In this document: piece after piece, positions 1 to 7,058 of the stretch | Numbering within the stretch: the stretch's first letter is position 1 | How the letters are laid out: every line of letters begins with the position of its first letter | Origin: Gallionellales bacterium GWA2_60_142 | GTDB taxonomy: Bacteria > Pseudomonadota > Gammaproteobacteria > Burkholderiales > Gallionellaceae | DNA length: 64,000 nucleotides | Reading direction: 5' to 3' | Assembly: GCA_001801085.1 (NCBI GenBank) | Contig: MGWR01000070.1 | Coordinates: forward strand, 1 to 64,000 | Made by a program: the position numbers and the translations under genes | Notes under the pieces: generated by a model | Told to the model about the DNA's origin: nothing | Databases searched by the model: none | What the model saw: the letters and a program-made list of their open reading frames with translations, nothing else

Positions 1-1849
1 GCTTGCCGTATTGCTTGGTGATGATGCGCGGGTCGCAGATCATCAGCACGCCGCGGTCGTTCTCGTCGCGGATCAAGCGCCCGGCGCCCTGTTTCAGCGT
101 GATGATCGCGCGCGGCAACTGGTATTCCATGAACGCGTTGTGGCCCTGTTTCTTCAGTTGTTCTATGCGCGCCGACAGCACCGGGTCGTCCGGCGGGGCG
201 AACGGCAGTTTGTCGATGATCACCAATGACAGCGCTTCGCCGCGCACGTCCACGCCTTCCCAGAACGACTGACTGCCCAGCAGCACCGCGTTGCCGTGCT
301 CGCGGAAACGGCTCAGCAGTTCGTTGCGCGAGCCTTCGCCTTGCAGCATCAGCGGATAGTCCCAGTTGCGCAGGTCAAATTCGGCTTGCAGGATTTCGTG
401 GGCGCGCTGCATCGCGCGCAGGCTGGTGAATAGCAAAAAGGCGCGTCCCTTGCTGGCTCCAATCAGCGGCAGCGCGGCTTGCACCACCGCCTCGGTGTAA
501 CCCTCGCTGTTCGGCTCCGGCAGGTTTTGCGGCACATACAGCAGGCCTTGCTGCTGGTAGTCGAACGGGCTGTCCCAGCAGGCAGTCTGCGCTTTCAATA
601 GTCCCATCTCGCCGAGGTAGTGCGAGAAGTCCTGCTTTACCGCCAGCGTCGCCGAGGTGAATATCCAGGCGCGTGCGCTGCCGCCGATCTGCTTCTCGAA
701 TATCTCGGCGATGGACAGCGGCGTGGTGTTGAGTTGCAGCGAGTGGTGGAAGACTTCGAGCCAGCGCACCTTGTCCGGCGTATCGCCGTCCTGCCATTGT
801 TTCAGTTGCTGCACCAGCGCCTGCGCGCGCTGCCAGCAGTTCTCCAGCCCCTCGCTGCGTTCCGCCTGTTTCTCCAGCAGGCCGCACAATTGCGTCAGCT
901 TCTCGCCGGTGTTCTTCAGGGCGGACGGGAATTCCTTGAAGCCTTCCGCTGCGCTGGCGGGTAGCCGGCCCTCTTTCTTGAACGCCAGCCGCAGGTCGCG
1001 CGCGGCCTTGTCCAGTTCGTCGCAGCCCTTGGGCAGCGGCGCGAAATCCTTGGCCGAGGCGATGGCTTCGAGGCGCGCGTCCTGCGCCAGGTCGAGCAGT
1101 TGCGAGGTCGAGATGCTCTCGCCGAAGAACAGGCTGGCGGTCTCCGGCAACTGGTGCGCCTCGTCGAAGATCACCGTGTTGCAGGCGGGCAGCAGTTCCG
1201 CGACACCTTCGTCGCGCAACATCACGTCGGCGAAGAACAGGTGATGGTTCACCACCACGATGTCCGCCTCCATCGCCTCCTTGCGCGCCTTGAGCACGAA
1301 GCACTCCTTGTGCATGGGGCATTCCTGGCCCAGACAGTTGTCGCGCGTCGAGGTCACATGCATCCAGATCGGCGCGTTCTCCGGCACGTCGGCTAGCCCG
1401 CTCTTGTCGCCGCTCTGCGTCACCTTGGCGTAGGTCACGATCTTGCCCAGATGCTTCACGTCCTCGCGCGTCTTGAACAACCCGTTCGATTGCGCCAGTT
1501 CCAGATGGTAGTGGCACACGTAGTTCGAACGCCCTTTGAGTAGCGCGACCGACACCGGCGCTTTCAAGGCATCGCGCACCATCGGCAGGTCTTTCTGGAA
1601 CAACTGGTCTTGCAAGTTCTTGGTGCCGGTCGAGATCACCACTTTGCCGCCGTTGAGCAGCGCGGGCACCAGATAGGCAAAGGTCTTGCCGGTGCCGGTT
1701 CCCGCCTCGGCGACGAGGATCGCGTTGTCGCGTATCGCCGCAGCCACGGCCATAGCCATCTCGCGCTGCTGCGCGCGCGGACGGAACGCCGCGACTTCGG
1801 TGGCGAGCGGGCTCTGCTCGGAAAAGAAACGTTCGACTTCGGTGGTCAC
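1..1849 (-). CDS. ATP-dependent DNA helicase, YoaA/DinG (XPD-like) family, partial
   Basis: Superfamily 2 iron-sulfur DNA helicase, a 5'-3' unwinding enzyme linked to DNA repair in characterised relatives. Reading the minus strand from a GTG at 1847-1849 gives a Walker A (EAGTGTGKT) near residue 50, the Fe-S cysteines (SNYVC, then NCLGQEC and a later HKEC) and a DEAH box (VIFDEAH). An in-frame TAA lies 9 nt upstream of the GTG, so it is the earliest possible start. The opening FRPRAQQREMA resembles YoaA more than the longer DinG. The C-terminus runs off the window; helicase motif VI is visible near the edge (QGAGRLIRD). It lies about 258 bp downstream of the M50 gene on the same strand. Confidence 0.9.
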   Translation of the reverse strand, partial: MTTEVERFFSEQSPLATEVAAFRPRAQQREMAMAVAAAIRDNAILVAEAGTGTGKTFAYLVPALLNGGKVVISTGTKNLQDQLFQKDLPMVRDALKAPVSVALLKGRSNYVCHYHLELAQSNGLFKTREDVKHLGKIVTYAKVTQSGDKSGLADVPENAPIWMHVTSTRDNCLGQECPMHKECFVLKARKEAMEADIVVVNHHLFFADVMLRDEGVAELLPACNTVIFDEAHQLPETASLFFGESISTSQLLDLAQDARLEAIASAKDFAPLPKGCDELDKAARDLRLAFKKEGRLPASAAEGFKEFPSALKNTGEKLTQLCGLLEKQAERSEGLENCWQRAQALVQQLKQWQDGDTPDKVRWLEVFHHSLQLNTTPLSIAEIFEKQIGGSARAWIFTSATLAVKQDFSHYLGEMGLLKAQTACWDSPFDYQQQGLLYVPQNLPEPNSEGYTEAVVQAALPLIGASKGRAFLLFTSLRAMQRAHEILQAEFDLRNWDYPLMLQGEGSRNELLSRFREHGNAVLLGSQSFWEGVDVRGEALSLVIIDKLPFAPPDDPVLSARIEQLKKQGHNAFMEYQLPRAIITLKQGAGRLIRDENDRGVLMICDPRIITKQYGK

Positions 1850-2107
1850 GGGGAATTATCTGGGCCTTCGGGGCGGGGTTATAGTGCGGCAGGGATTTTA
1901 CGCGAGAGTCGCAAAGGATGTTGTTCGATCCGGTAAATCGGATACCCAATCGCGGTGTAATGCGCTCGATATTTCTGTAGAGTCAGGGGGCTGGACAACG
2001 ACAACATAGTCATTTCCCCACAGATTCGCGATCTCAAGTGGGTATTCCGCGCAAACTGATTTTCCCTCGCGATTCTTGCGACTCGATATATTTCAAACGT
2101 GGCGGAT
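1850..2107. other. Intergenic, helicase upstream region
   Basis: No convincing gene is visible in these 258 bp. An open frame of 81 codons crosses it on the minus strand, but it starts inside the M50 gene, has no recognisable domain and no ribosome site. The helicase promoter probably lies here. Confidence 0.4.
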
Positions 2108-4237
2108 TCAAAATCCGCTTTCACGGATCAGCAGTCCGGCCAGCCAGCGGATCAGGTCGCCCAGCAGGCTGCTGCGTTCGCCGTCTATGTGGGCGATCAG
2201 CGGGGTCATTTGCCCGTTGCCGTTTTCTCCCTGCGCCTTCAGCGTGACGCGGTAGATCGCCTCGTTCGGCGTCGCATCGTCTTCCGTTCCTTCGCGCACC
2301 GCGATCTCCCCGCCGAGGGTTGAGGCCAGCATGGGCTCGGGCAGGCTGCGGGTCGTGGTCTCGTCTATGCCGGTCACCACGGCGTCCAGCGATTCGGCGT
2401 CGGGCCGGCGCGTCACCAGCGTGGCGTGCGCGCCGACCTTGATGCGCGCGACCTCGTTTTCGTTCACGTACACCTGCGCCGAGGTGCCGTCTAGTCCCTG
2501 CACCAGACCCAGCTTCTGGCGCGAGCCCACCCATGCGCCGGGATAAAGTCCGACGCCCATGTCGCGGAAGATGCCGTCGTGGGGCGCTGCGATGCGCAGT
2601 CGTGCGGTGTTTTCCAGTTCCGCCGCGCGTTCGGCTTCGGCGGCGGCGAGCTGCTGTTCCAGCACATGGCTGTTTTCGAACAGCTTGTCGCTGCTCACTG
2701 CGCCGGCGAGCTGGCTTTTGACGCCCGCGATGCGGCTGTCGATGGCGGTGAGGCGCGACAGCGATTCGGGCGAGGCGAGCACGAACAACAGGTCGCCTTT
2801 TTTCACCGTTTGCCCGTCGTGCACCAGCGCCTGTTCCAGCCGTGCAGGTGTCGGCGGATAGAGCCGGGTGTAGGGCTCAGCCTGCCAGTAACCTTCCGCG
2901 CCGATGTCGAATTGCCAAGGAATCGCCAGCCAGAGCAATGCGATTCCGGCGAGCCAAGCGTTGCGCCGCGAGACTTTGTTGCCCTGCCATTTTTCGCGCA
3001 TTCCCCGCCATGCTTCGACTTCCTTCCAGACCGGCAGCACCACGAACCAGCCGATCTCGACGATGAACAGGAAGATGCCGGCGGCCTTGAAGAAATAGTA
3101 ATAGACCGCGAGCGCGATGCCGACGAACAGCACCAAGCGATAGAGCCAAGTAGCGTAGGCAAAGCCGATCAGCCAGTGTTTTTTCGTCTCGTATTCCGGC
3201 TCGGGTATCTGCTCCTCGATACCGATCAGCCAGCGCCGCAACTGCCATTTGCCGAAGGCGAAAGTGCGCTGTTGCAAATTGGGCATGTCCACCGCGTCCA
3301 TTAGCAGGTAATAGCCGTCGAAGCGCATGAACGGGTTCAGGTTGACCAGCAGTGTGCTTACCCAAGTAACTGCCGCCAGCACATAAGCCGCGCTCTTCAG
3401 CGGGCCCTCGGGCAGGAAGCTCCAGGCCAGCAGCGCCAGCCCCGCGAGACACAGCTCCGCCGCCACGCCCGCGCCGTCGATTGCCAGCCGTGCGCGTCGC
3501 GAGTTCAGTTTCCAGCCCTCCGACGTATCGGTGTACAGCAGCGGCCACATCACCATGAACGCCACGCCCATCGTCGGCACGCGCAGCCCGTAATGCTTCG
3601 CGGTGTACGCGTGCGCCAGCTCGTGCACCGTCTTGGTCAGCATCAGCGCCAGCCCGTACCAGATCGCGCCCTGCCAGGAGAAGAAATACATGAACGTCTG
3701 GCTGAACTCGTCCCACTGGTTCGCGACGCGCACCAAACCGATCAGCGACAGCGCGGCTACCCAGGCGAAGAACGCCGGGCGAAACAGGAAGCCGAGATAG
3801 GGCAGCGTGCGCTCCAGGAAGGGTTCCGGTTTCACCAGCGGGATGCGGAAGAACAGGTAGTGGTGCAGCAGCCACTTCCACGCCGACAACTTGCGGCTCG
3901 CCGCGATCTTCAGCAGCATATCGCGCTGCGCCGGTTGGCCGGCGTGCAGCAGCTCGTTGTTTTGCAGAAACTGCAACAGCGCGAGCACATCCTCCTGCTC
4001 GACCGACAGCGGCGTCTCGGCGCAGACCGCGGCGCACAACTCATCCGGCTTGCCCCCCGCCTGCCAGCGCGACAGCAACTCGAACTCCATCCAGCCGATG
4101 CGAAAGAAGCTGTTGCGCACCGGATCGTACAGATTCCAGTAAGGCGCACCGTCCCGTCCCGGCGGCGCGGGCTGCAGGGCGATGTCCTCGCGCAGGGCGG
4201 GCAGGACGATGCGGTCGGGGGCGAACGTAATAGCCAT
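2108..4237 (-). CDS. Peptidase M50 (site-2-protease-like) fused to HlyD-type barrel
   Basis: A 709-residue polytopic inner-membrane protein. Residues 1-100 form a soluble PqqD-like winged region. The M50 zinc metalloprotease core follows, with HELAH at about 205-209 and the second motif NLNPFMRFDG at about 298-307 carrying the metal-binding Asp, within multiple hydrophobic segments (about 150-420). After one more membrane segment (about 430-445), residues 460-700 resemble an HlyD biotinyl-lipoyl/barrel adaptor (VKKGDLLFVLASPES, then a beta-barrel). Catalytic residues look intact. The HlyD-like half and proximity to a TolC, two HlyD adaptors and a giant surface protein suggest it belongs to that export machinery, although it is on the opposite strand and separated by ccdAB. 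ATG at 4237. Substrate unknown. Confidence 0.88.
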   Translation of the reverse strand: MAITFAPDRIVLPALREDIALQPAPPGRDGAPYWNLYDPVRNSFFRIGWMEFELLSRWQAGGKPDELCAAVCAETPLSVEQEDVLALLQFLQNNELLHAGQPAQRDMLLKIAASRKLSAWKWLLHHYLFFRIPLVKPEPFLERTLPYLGFLFRPAFFAWVAALSLIGLVRVANQWDEFSQTFMYFFSWQGAIWYGLALMLTKTVHELAHAYTAKHYGLRVPTMGVAFMVMWPLLYTDTSEGWKLNSRRARLAIDGAGVAAELCLAGLALLAWSFLPEGPLKSAAYVLAAVTWVSTLLVNLNPFMRFDGYYLLMDAVDMPNLQQRTFAFGKWQLRRWLIGIEEQIPEPEYETKKHWLIGFAYATWLYRLVLFVGIALAVYYYFFKAAGIFLFIVEIGWFVVLPVWKEVEAWRGMREKWQGNKVSRRNAWLAGIALLWLAIPWQFDIGAEGYWQAEPYTRLYPPTPARLEQALVHDGQTVKKGDLLFVLASPESLSRLTAIDSRIAGVKSQLAGAVSSDKLFENSHVLEQQLAAAEAERAAELENTARLRIAAPHDGIFRDMGVGLYPGAWVGSRQKLGLVQGLDGTSAQVYVNENEVARIKVGAHATLVTRRPDAESLDAVVTGIDETTTRSLPEPMLASTLGGEIAVREGTEDDATPNEAIYRVTLKAQGENGNGQMTPLIAHIDGERSSLLGDLIRWLAGLLIRESGF

Positions 4238-4296
4238 GGGATTCAGGTCGGGGGCTGGTCGTCCATTATCAACGGGAGTCCGAAGCCCGCATTGGG

Positions 4297-4608
4297 TCAG
4301 TATTCACCGATTATCTTGTCTATCGCGGGTTTGATTTTTGCCCGATCGACCATTTCAAGCTTGGCGACGGGGGCCTTGAGTCTGGCGGTGTCGATTGCAA
4401 AAATTTCATCGGTGGATAGAACGAATTGCCCCATTCCGGGAACCTCGACCAGAGGGGCCATTATTTCTACAGGCTGCGCATGGGCGCGTAGTGGAATGAC
4501 TACCGTTGCGCCGGTCTTGCTGGTGATGTGGTCGTTCTGGACGGAGACGAGAAACGGAATTTCGGTCTTTTTCGTGCCCGGATTGGGATAAATATCGAAT
4601 TGCGCCAA
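4297..4608 (-). CDS. ccdB: CcdB-like toxin
   Basis: A 103-residue CcdB-family protein; characterised members poison DNA gyrase. It opens AQFDIYPNPG and contains the conserved core VSVQNDHI...VVIPL and the hydrophobic C-terminal half of the fold. It starts at a TTG (4606-4608) 3 nt after the ccdA stop, in the same frame; no ATG occurs in the conserved N-terminal part, so TTG is the only reasonable start. The C-terminus ends IIGEY rather than the Trp-Gly-Ile triad that contacts gyrase in F-plasmid CcdB, so gyrase poisoning cannot be assumed. Confidence 0.85.
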   Translation of the reverse strand: MAQFDIYPNPGTKKTEIPFLVSVQNDHITSKTGATVVIPLRAHAQPVEIMAPLVEVPGMGQFVLSTDEIFAIDTARLKAPVAKLEMVDRAKIKPAIDKIIGEY

Positions 4609-4611
4609 GGT

Positions 4612-4863
4612 TTAAACCCGGTCGAACTCGGTGCCGGCGAGTCCTGTCGCGGAGATGTCCGCTCCATGAACTGCCAGCGCCTCGGCGTTGCGTTCCGCCC
4701 AGGCACGATTCTCCAGCTCTTCGAGCATGCGGGCGAGCAGGCGCTCGGCATGCGCTGAGAAATTCACCTGATGCTTGTAGGGCTCCAGACGATCCAGCAG
4801 GTTCTGATTGATCGTCAACGATAGCCGGCCTTTTCTGGCGGTTGGGTCGTAATGGGTTTTCAT
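4612..4863 (-). CDS. ccdA: CcdA-like antitoxin
   Basis: An 83-residue antitoxin placed just upstream of ccdB on the same strand, the normal order. The N-terminal half (RKGRLSLTINQNLLDRL) fits a ribbon-helix-helix DNA-binding domain; the C-terminal half (WAERNAEALAVHG) matches the toxin-neutralising tail of CcdA. I chose ATG at 4861-4863; an in-frame TTG five codons upstream is less likely. Autoregulation through the AT-rich operator just upstream is expected from the family. Confidence 0.85.
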   Translation of the reverse strand: MKTHYDPTARKGRLSLTINQNLLDRLEPYKHQVNFSAHAERLLARMLEELENRAWAERNAEALAVHGADISATGLAGTEFDRV

Positions 4864-4867
4864 GGCG

Positions 4868-4912
4868 TCACTATGCAAATATGTATACGCATAATCATAC
4901 GCGTCGTTGCAT
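4868..4912 (-). promoter_or_regulatory. Probable ccdAB operator/promoter region
   Basis: AT-rich stretch immediately upstream of ccdA with two ATACGC hexamers about 12 nt apart and overlapping short inverted repeats (ATGC/GCAT, GTATAC). Such small repeats before a ribbon-helix-helix antitoxin are typical autoregulatory sites. The function is inferred from position only. Confidence 0.4.
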
Positions 4913-4995
4913 TAGGGTCAAGCCGACGCATGGGGGGCTTGGACGAGCTACTATCAGGGTGCAATTGTAGTCGCTCGCGGCATGCGGCGGACGGG

Positions 4996-5079
4996 TAAAA
5001 ATATATAGGCCTTTTTGAAAAATATATAGATACTTTGGGAAAATATATAGGCCTTTTTGAAAAGTATATAGGCCTTTTT
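4996..5079. repeat. Four 21-bp tandem repeats, TATATAGGCCTTTTT core
   Basis: Four head-to-tail units with exact 21-bp spacing (starts 4996, 5017, 5038, 5059). Each unit is an A-run, TATATA, GGCC and a T-run; the second unit diverges after TATATAG. 21 bp is two helical turns, so all copies face the same side of DNA. The array lies between ccdA and the first gene of the export operon and ends 86 bp before its ATG. It could be a protein-binding array or a bent upstream element. Confidence 0.85.
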
Positions 5080-5165
5080 AGTTGTTGAAATTGGAGGCAT
5101 TGAAAACTAGACTCGCGGGGCGTCGCGATAGGGCGGCGTTACCACCACATTCTGGGAGAACAATA

Positions 5166-6020
5166 ATGAGAAACACTTTCAAGAAGAGCACTTTGTCCCT
5201 CGCGCTGGCGACGGGGCTGATCGGCAGCACCGCATGGAGCACGGACAGCCATGCCTGTGCTGCCGAGCCGCTGGTTTCCAGCGTCTGCATCATGGGCATG
5301 GTCAACTGGGGCGACTTCGGCGGCGGCATGTTTGCCTTGGCCGACGGCCGCTTGTTGTCGATCAGTCAGAACGCGGCGCTGTATTCCCTGATCGGGCAAA
5401 CCTACGGAGGCTCCGGGCAGGTATCCTTCGGTATCCCGGACTTGCGCGGTCGCGTCGTGATGGGTTCCGGCAGGGGGCCGGGCCTGCCTCAGTTCAATCC
5501 AGGTCAAGCGTTCGGAGCGTTGACGACGAACCTGACCACCGCCCAGTTGCCCACACATGCCCATACACTCACTGGCGTATCCGTAAACACCAGCAAGATG
5601 ACCGCGACCACGACGCTGAGCGGCCTGACCACGACCACCAACCTGGCGGGGGTGGGGTTTTCAGCATCGGGGGCTAATCTGACACTCAAAGCCTCAACTG
5701 CAACTGCGGGTAGCAGTACACCGACATCCTCTTCGTACCTTGGATCAAATACCGGTCCAACTGCAAAAATATATGGCACTGCATCGCCGGATATAACCAT
5801 GTCTGCCGGAAGTATTAGCGGTAACGTTTCGGGCACGCTCAGCGGCACTGCGCCCGGCTCCGTCAGTGGCGGCTCGGCAACCACCACGCTAGGCGGCACC
5901 GCCACCCTGTCCGGCGCCACCGATCCGAACGGTGCCAGCCAGGAAGTGTCGCTGATGCAGCCCTCCCTGGTGCTGAACTATTACATCGCCGTCACCGGCA
6001 TCTACCCGATGCGCAACTGA
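5166..6020 (+). CDS. Secreted phage-tail-collar-domain (MdpB-like) protein
   Basis: A 284-residue protein with an N-terminal signal peptide (basic RNTFKK, hydrophobic LSLALATGLIGSTAW) followed by a tail-collar domain: GDFGGGMFALADGRLL, then YGGSG, IPDLRGRVVMG and TAQLPTHAHTL. A Gly/Ser/Thr-rich low-complexity middle follows, and the end is LNYYIAVTGIYPMRN, the usual end of the 'microcystin-dependent protein' family. ATG 5166 has a GGGAG site 8 nt upstream; earlier in-frame starts lack one. No other phage genes are nearby and the signal peptide implies export, so it is better read as a cell-surface or secreted protein of the operon than as prophage debris. Confidence 0.85.
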   Translation: MRNTFKKSTLSLALATGLIGSTAWSTDSHACAAEPLVSSVCIMGMVNWGDFGGGMFALADGRLLSISQNAALYSLIGQTYGGSGQVSFGIPDLRGRVVMGSGRGPGLPQFNPGQAFGALTTNLTTAQLPTHAHTLTGVSVNTSKMTATTTLSGLTTTTNLAGVGFSASGANLTLKASTATAGSSTPTSSSYLGSNTGPTAKIYGTASPDITMSAGSISGNVSGTLSGTAPGSVSGGSATTTLGGTATLSGATDPNGASQEVSLMQPSLVLNYYIAVTGIYPMRN

Positions 6021-6039
6021 GCCTTGCGGCTATAACCGG

Positions 6040-6065
6040 CCGCCATCCCGCCCGCGGGATGGCGG
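6040..6065 (+). terminator. Strong hairpin between collar and Sel1 genes
   Basis: Perfect 12-bp GC-rich inverted repeat (arms 6040-6051 and 6054-6065) with a 2-nt gap, just after the collar gene stop. No clear T-run follows, so it is more likely an attenuator or mRNA-stabilising stem than a full terminator. It overlaps the 6059 ATG of the next gene, which argues for the start at 6074. Confidence 0.6.
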
Positions 6066-6073
6066 CATCATTT

Positions 6074-7033
6074 ATGACGATACATAACGTTTTCAGGATT
6101 TTTCTGTTGCTCGCCACAGCGCCCTGTGCGCTGGCGGGCGGCAATCTCGACGCCGCATTGAAGCCTGCACAGCAGGCGCTGACCGCTGGCGATTACAAGA
6201 AGGCTCATGCGCTGTATTCCCGGCATGCCGCGAAAAACCCGCTGGCGCAATTCACGCTCGGCCTGTTCCACAAGAACGGCTGGGGCCGCCCCGCCGACGA
6301 AGCCACGGCCTGCCGCTGGTTCGAAAAAGCCGCGCACAAGAACATTCCTGCCGCGCAGCAGTTCTTCGGCGACTGCCTGGCGCAGGGCGTCGGTCGGCCG
6401 GTCGATGGCGAGGCGGCAGTCGGCTGGTACCGCAAGGCCGCAGCCAGCGGCATCGCTTATGCGCTGTGCTCTGCCGGCGGCCTGTATATCGAGGGAAAGA
6501 CCGTGCCCAGGGATGTGCGGCGAGGCCTGGAACTCTGCGCGCAGGCGGCGCAGGCCGAGTCGCCGCCCGCGATGCTCAGGCTCGCCGACTATTACCGCGA
6601 TGGAAAGGATGTGCCGCAGGACCTCGCCGCAGCCCGCCACTGGTACCAGCAAGCGGCCGAGAGACATTCCGCCGAGGCGCAATACCGTCTCGGCGTGATG
6701 CTGGCAGAGGGGCAGGGCGGCGAACCGGCCCCGAACGCCGCGCTGTTCTGGCTGGAGACCGCCGCGAGCGAGGGCTATGCCCCGGCCTACCTGCCGGTCG
6801 CGATCCTCTACGCCAACGCCGAAGTTTCGCCGGAGACCGGTGCGCTGAAGCCCGAACACCTCGCCAGGATTTACCTGTGGAACAGCGCCGCGAAAGCGCG
6901 CACCGCAGACCCGGCCCAGCTCGCCGAAATTGATCGCATCGAAAAGCTGGTGCTTTCGGTGATGCCGGAAACTTGGCGGCCAGAACTCGACAAGAAAGTC
7001 GCCGAGCATCTGGCGAAATATGAAACTCAATGA
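6074..7033 (+). CDS. Sel1-repeat (TPR-like) exported protein
   Basis: 319-residue protein with a signal peptide (FRIFLLLATAPCALAGG) and serial Sel1-like repeats from about residue 40 to 250 (for example AQFTLGLFHKNGWGRPADEATACRWFEKAA and successive related units). Sel1 repeats form alpha-solenoids for protein-protein contacts. Probably a periplasmic assembly or chaperone factor for the surrounding secretion operon; that role is inferred from context. An ATG at 6059 lies inside a hairpin arm, so 6074 is preferred. The end overlaps the extended frame of the next gene but not its likely start. Confidence 0.8.
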   Translation: MTIHNVFRIFLLLATAPCALAGGNLDAALKPAQQALTAGDYKKAHALYSRHAAKNPLAQFTLGLFHKNGWGRPADEATACRWFEKAAHKNIPAAQQFFGDCLAQGVGRPVDGEAAVGWYRKAAASGIAYALCSAGGLYIEGKTVPRDVRRGLELCAQAAQAESPPAMLRLADYYRDGKDVPQDLAAARHWYQQAAERHSAEAQYRLGVMLAEGQGGEPAPNAALFWLETAASEGYAPAYLPVAILYANAEVSPETGALKPEHLARIYLWNSAAKARTADPAQLAEIDRIEKLVLSVMPETWRPELDKKVAEHLAKYETQ

Positions 7034-7058
7034 ATACGGAATTAAGAAGGAGTCGCCC

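Noticed and set aside
375..1949. 524-codon minus-strand open frame
   Set aside because: Arg/Ala-rich shadow in another frame of the helicase gene, which has intact motifs in its own frame.
1879..2124. 81-codon minus-strand open frame between the M50 and helicase genes
   Set aside because: Begins inside the M50 gene, no recognisable features and no ribosome site.
4996..5079. Possible CRISPR array
   Set aside because: Units abut with no spacers, are only 21 bp and no cas genes are present.
5166..6020. Prophage remnant
   Set aside because: Only the collar domain is phage-like; it has a signal peptide and sits in a secretion operon with no integrase, capsid or tail genes.
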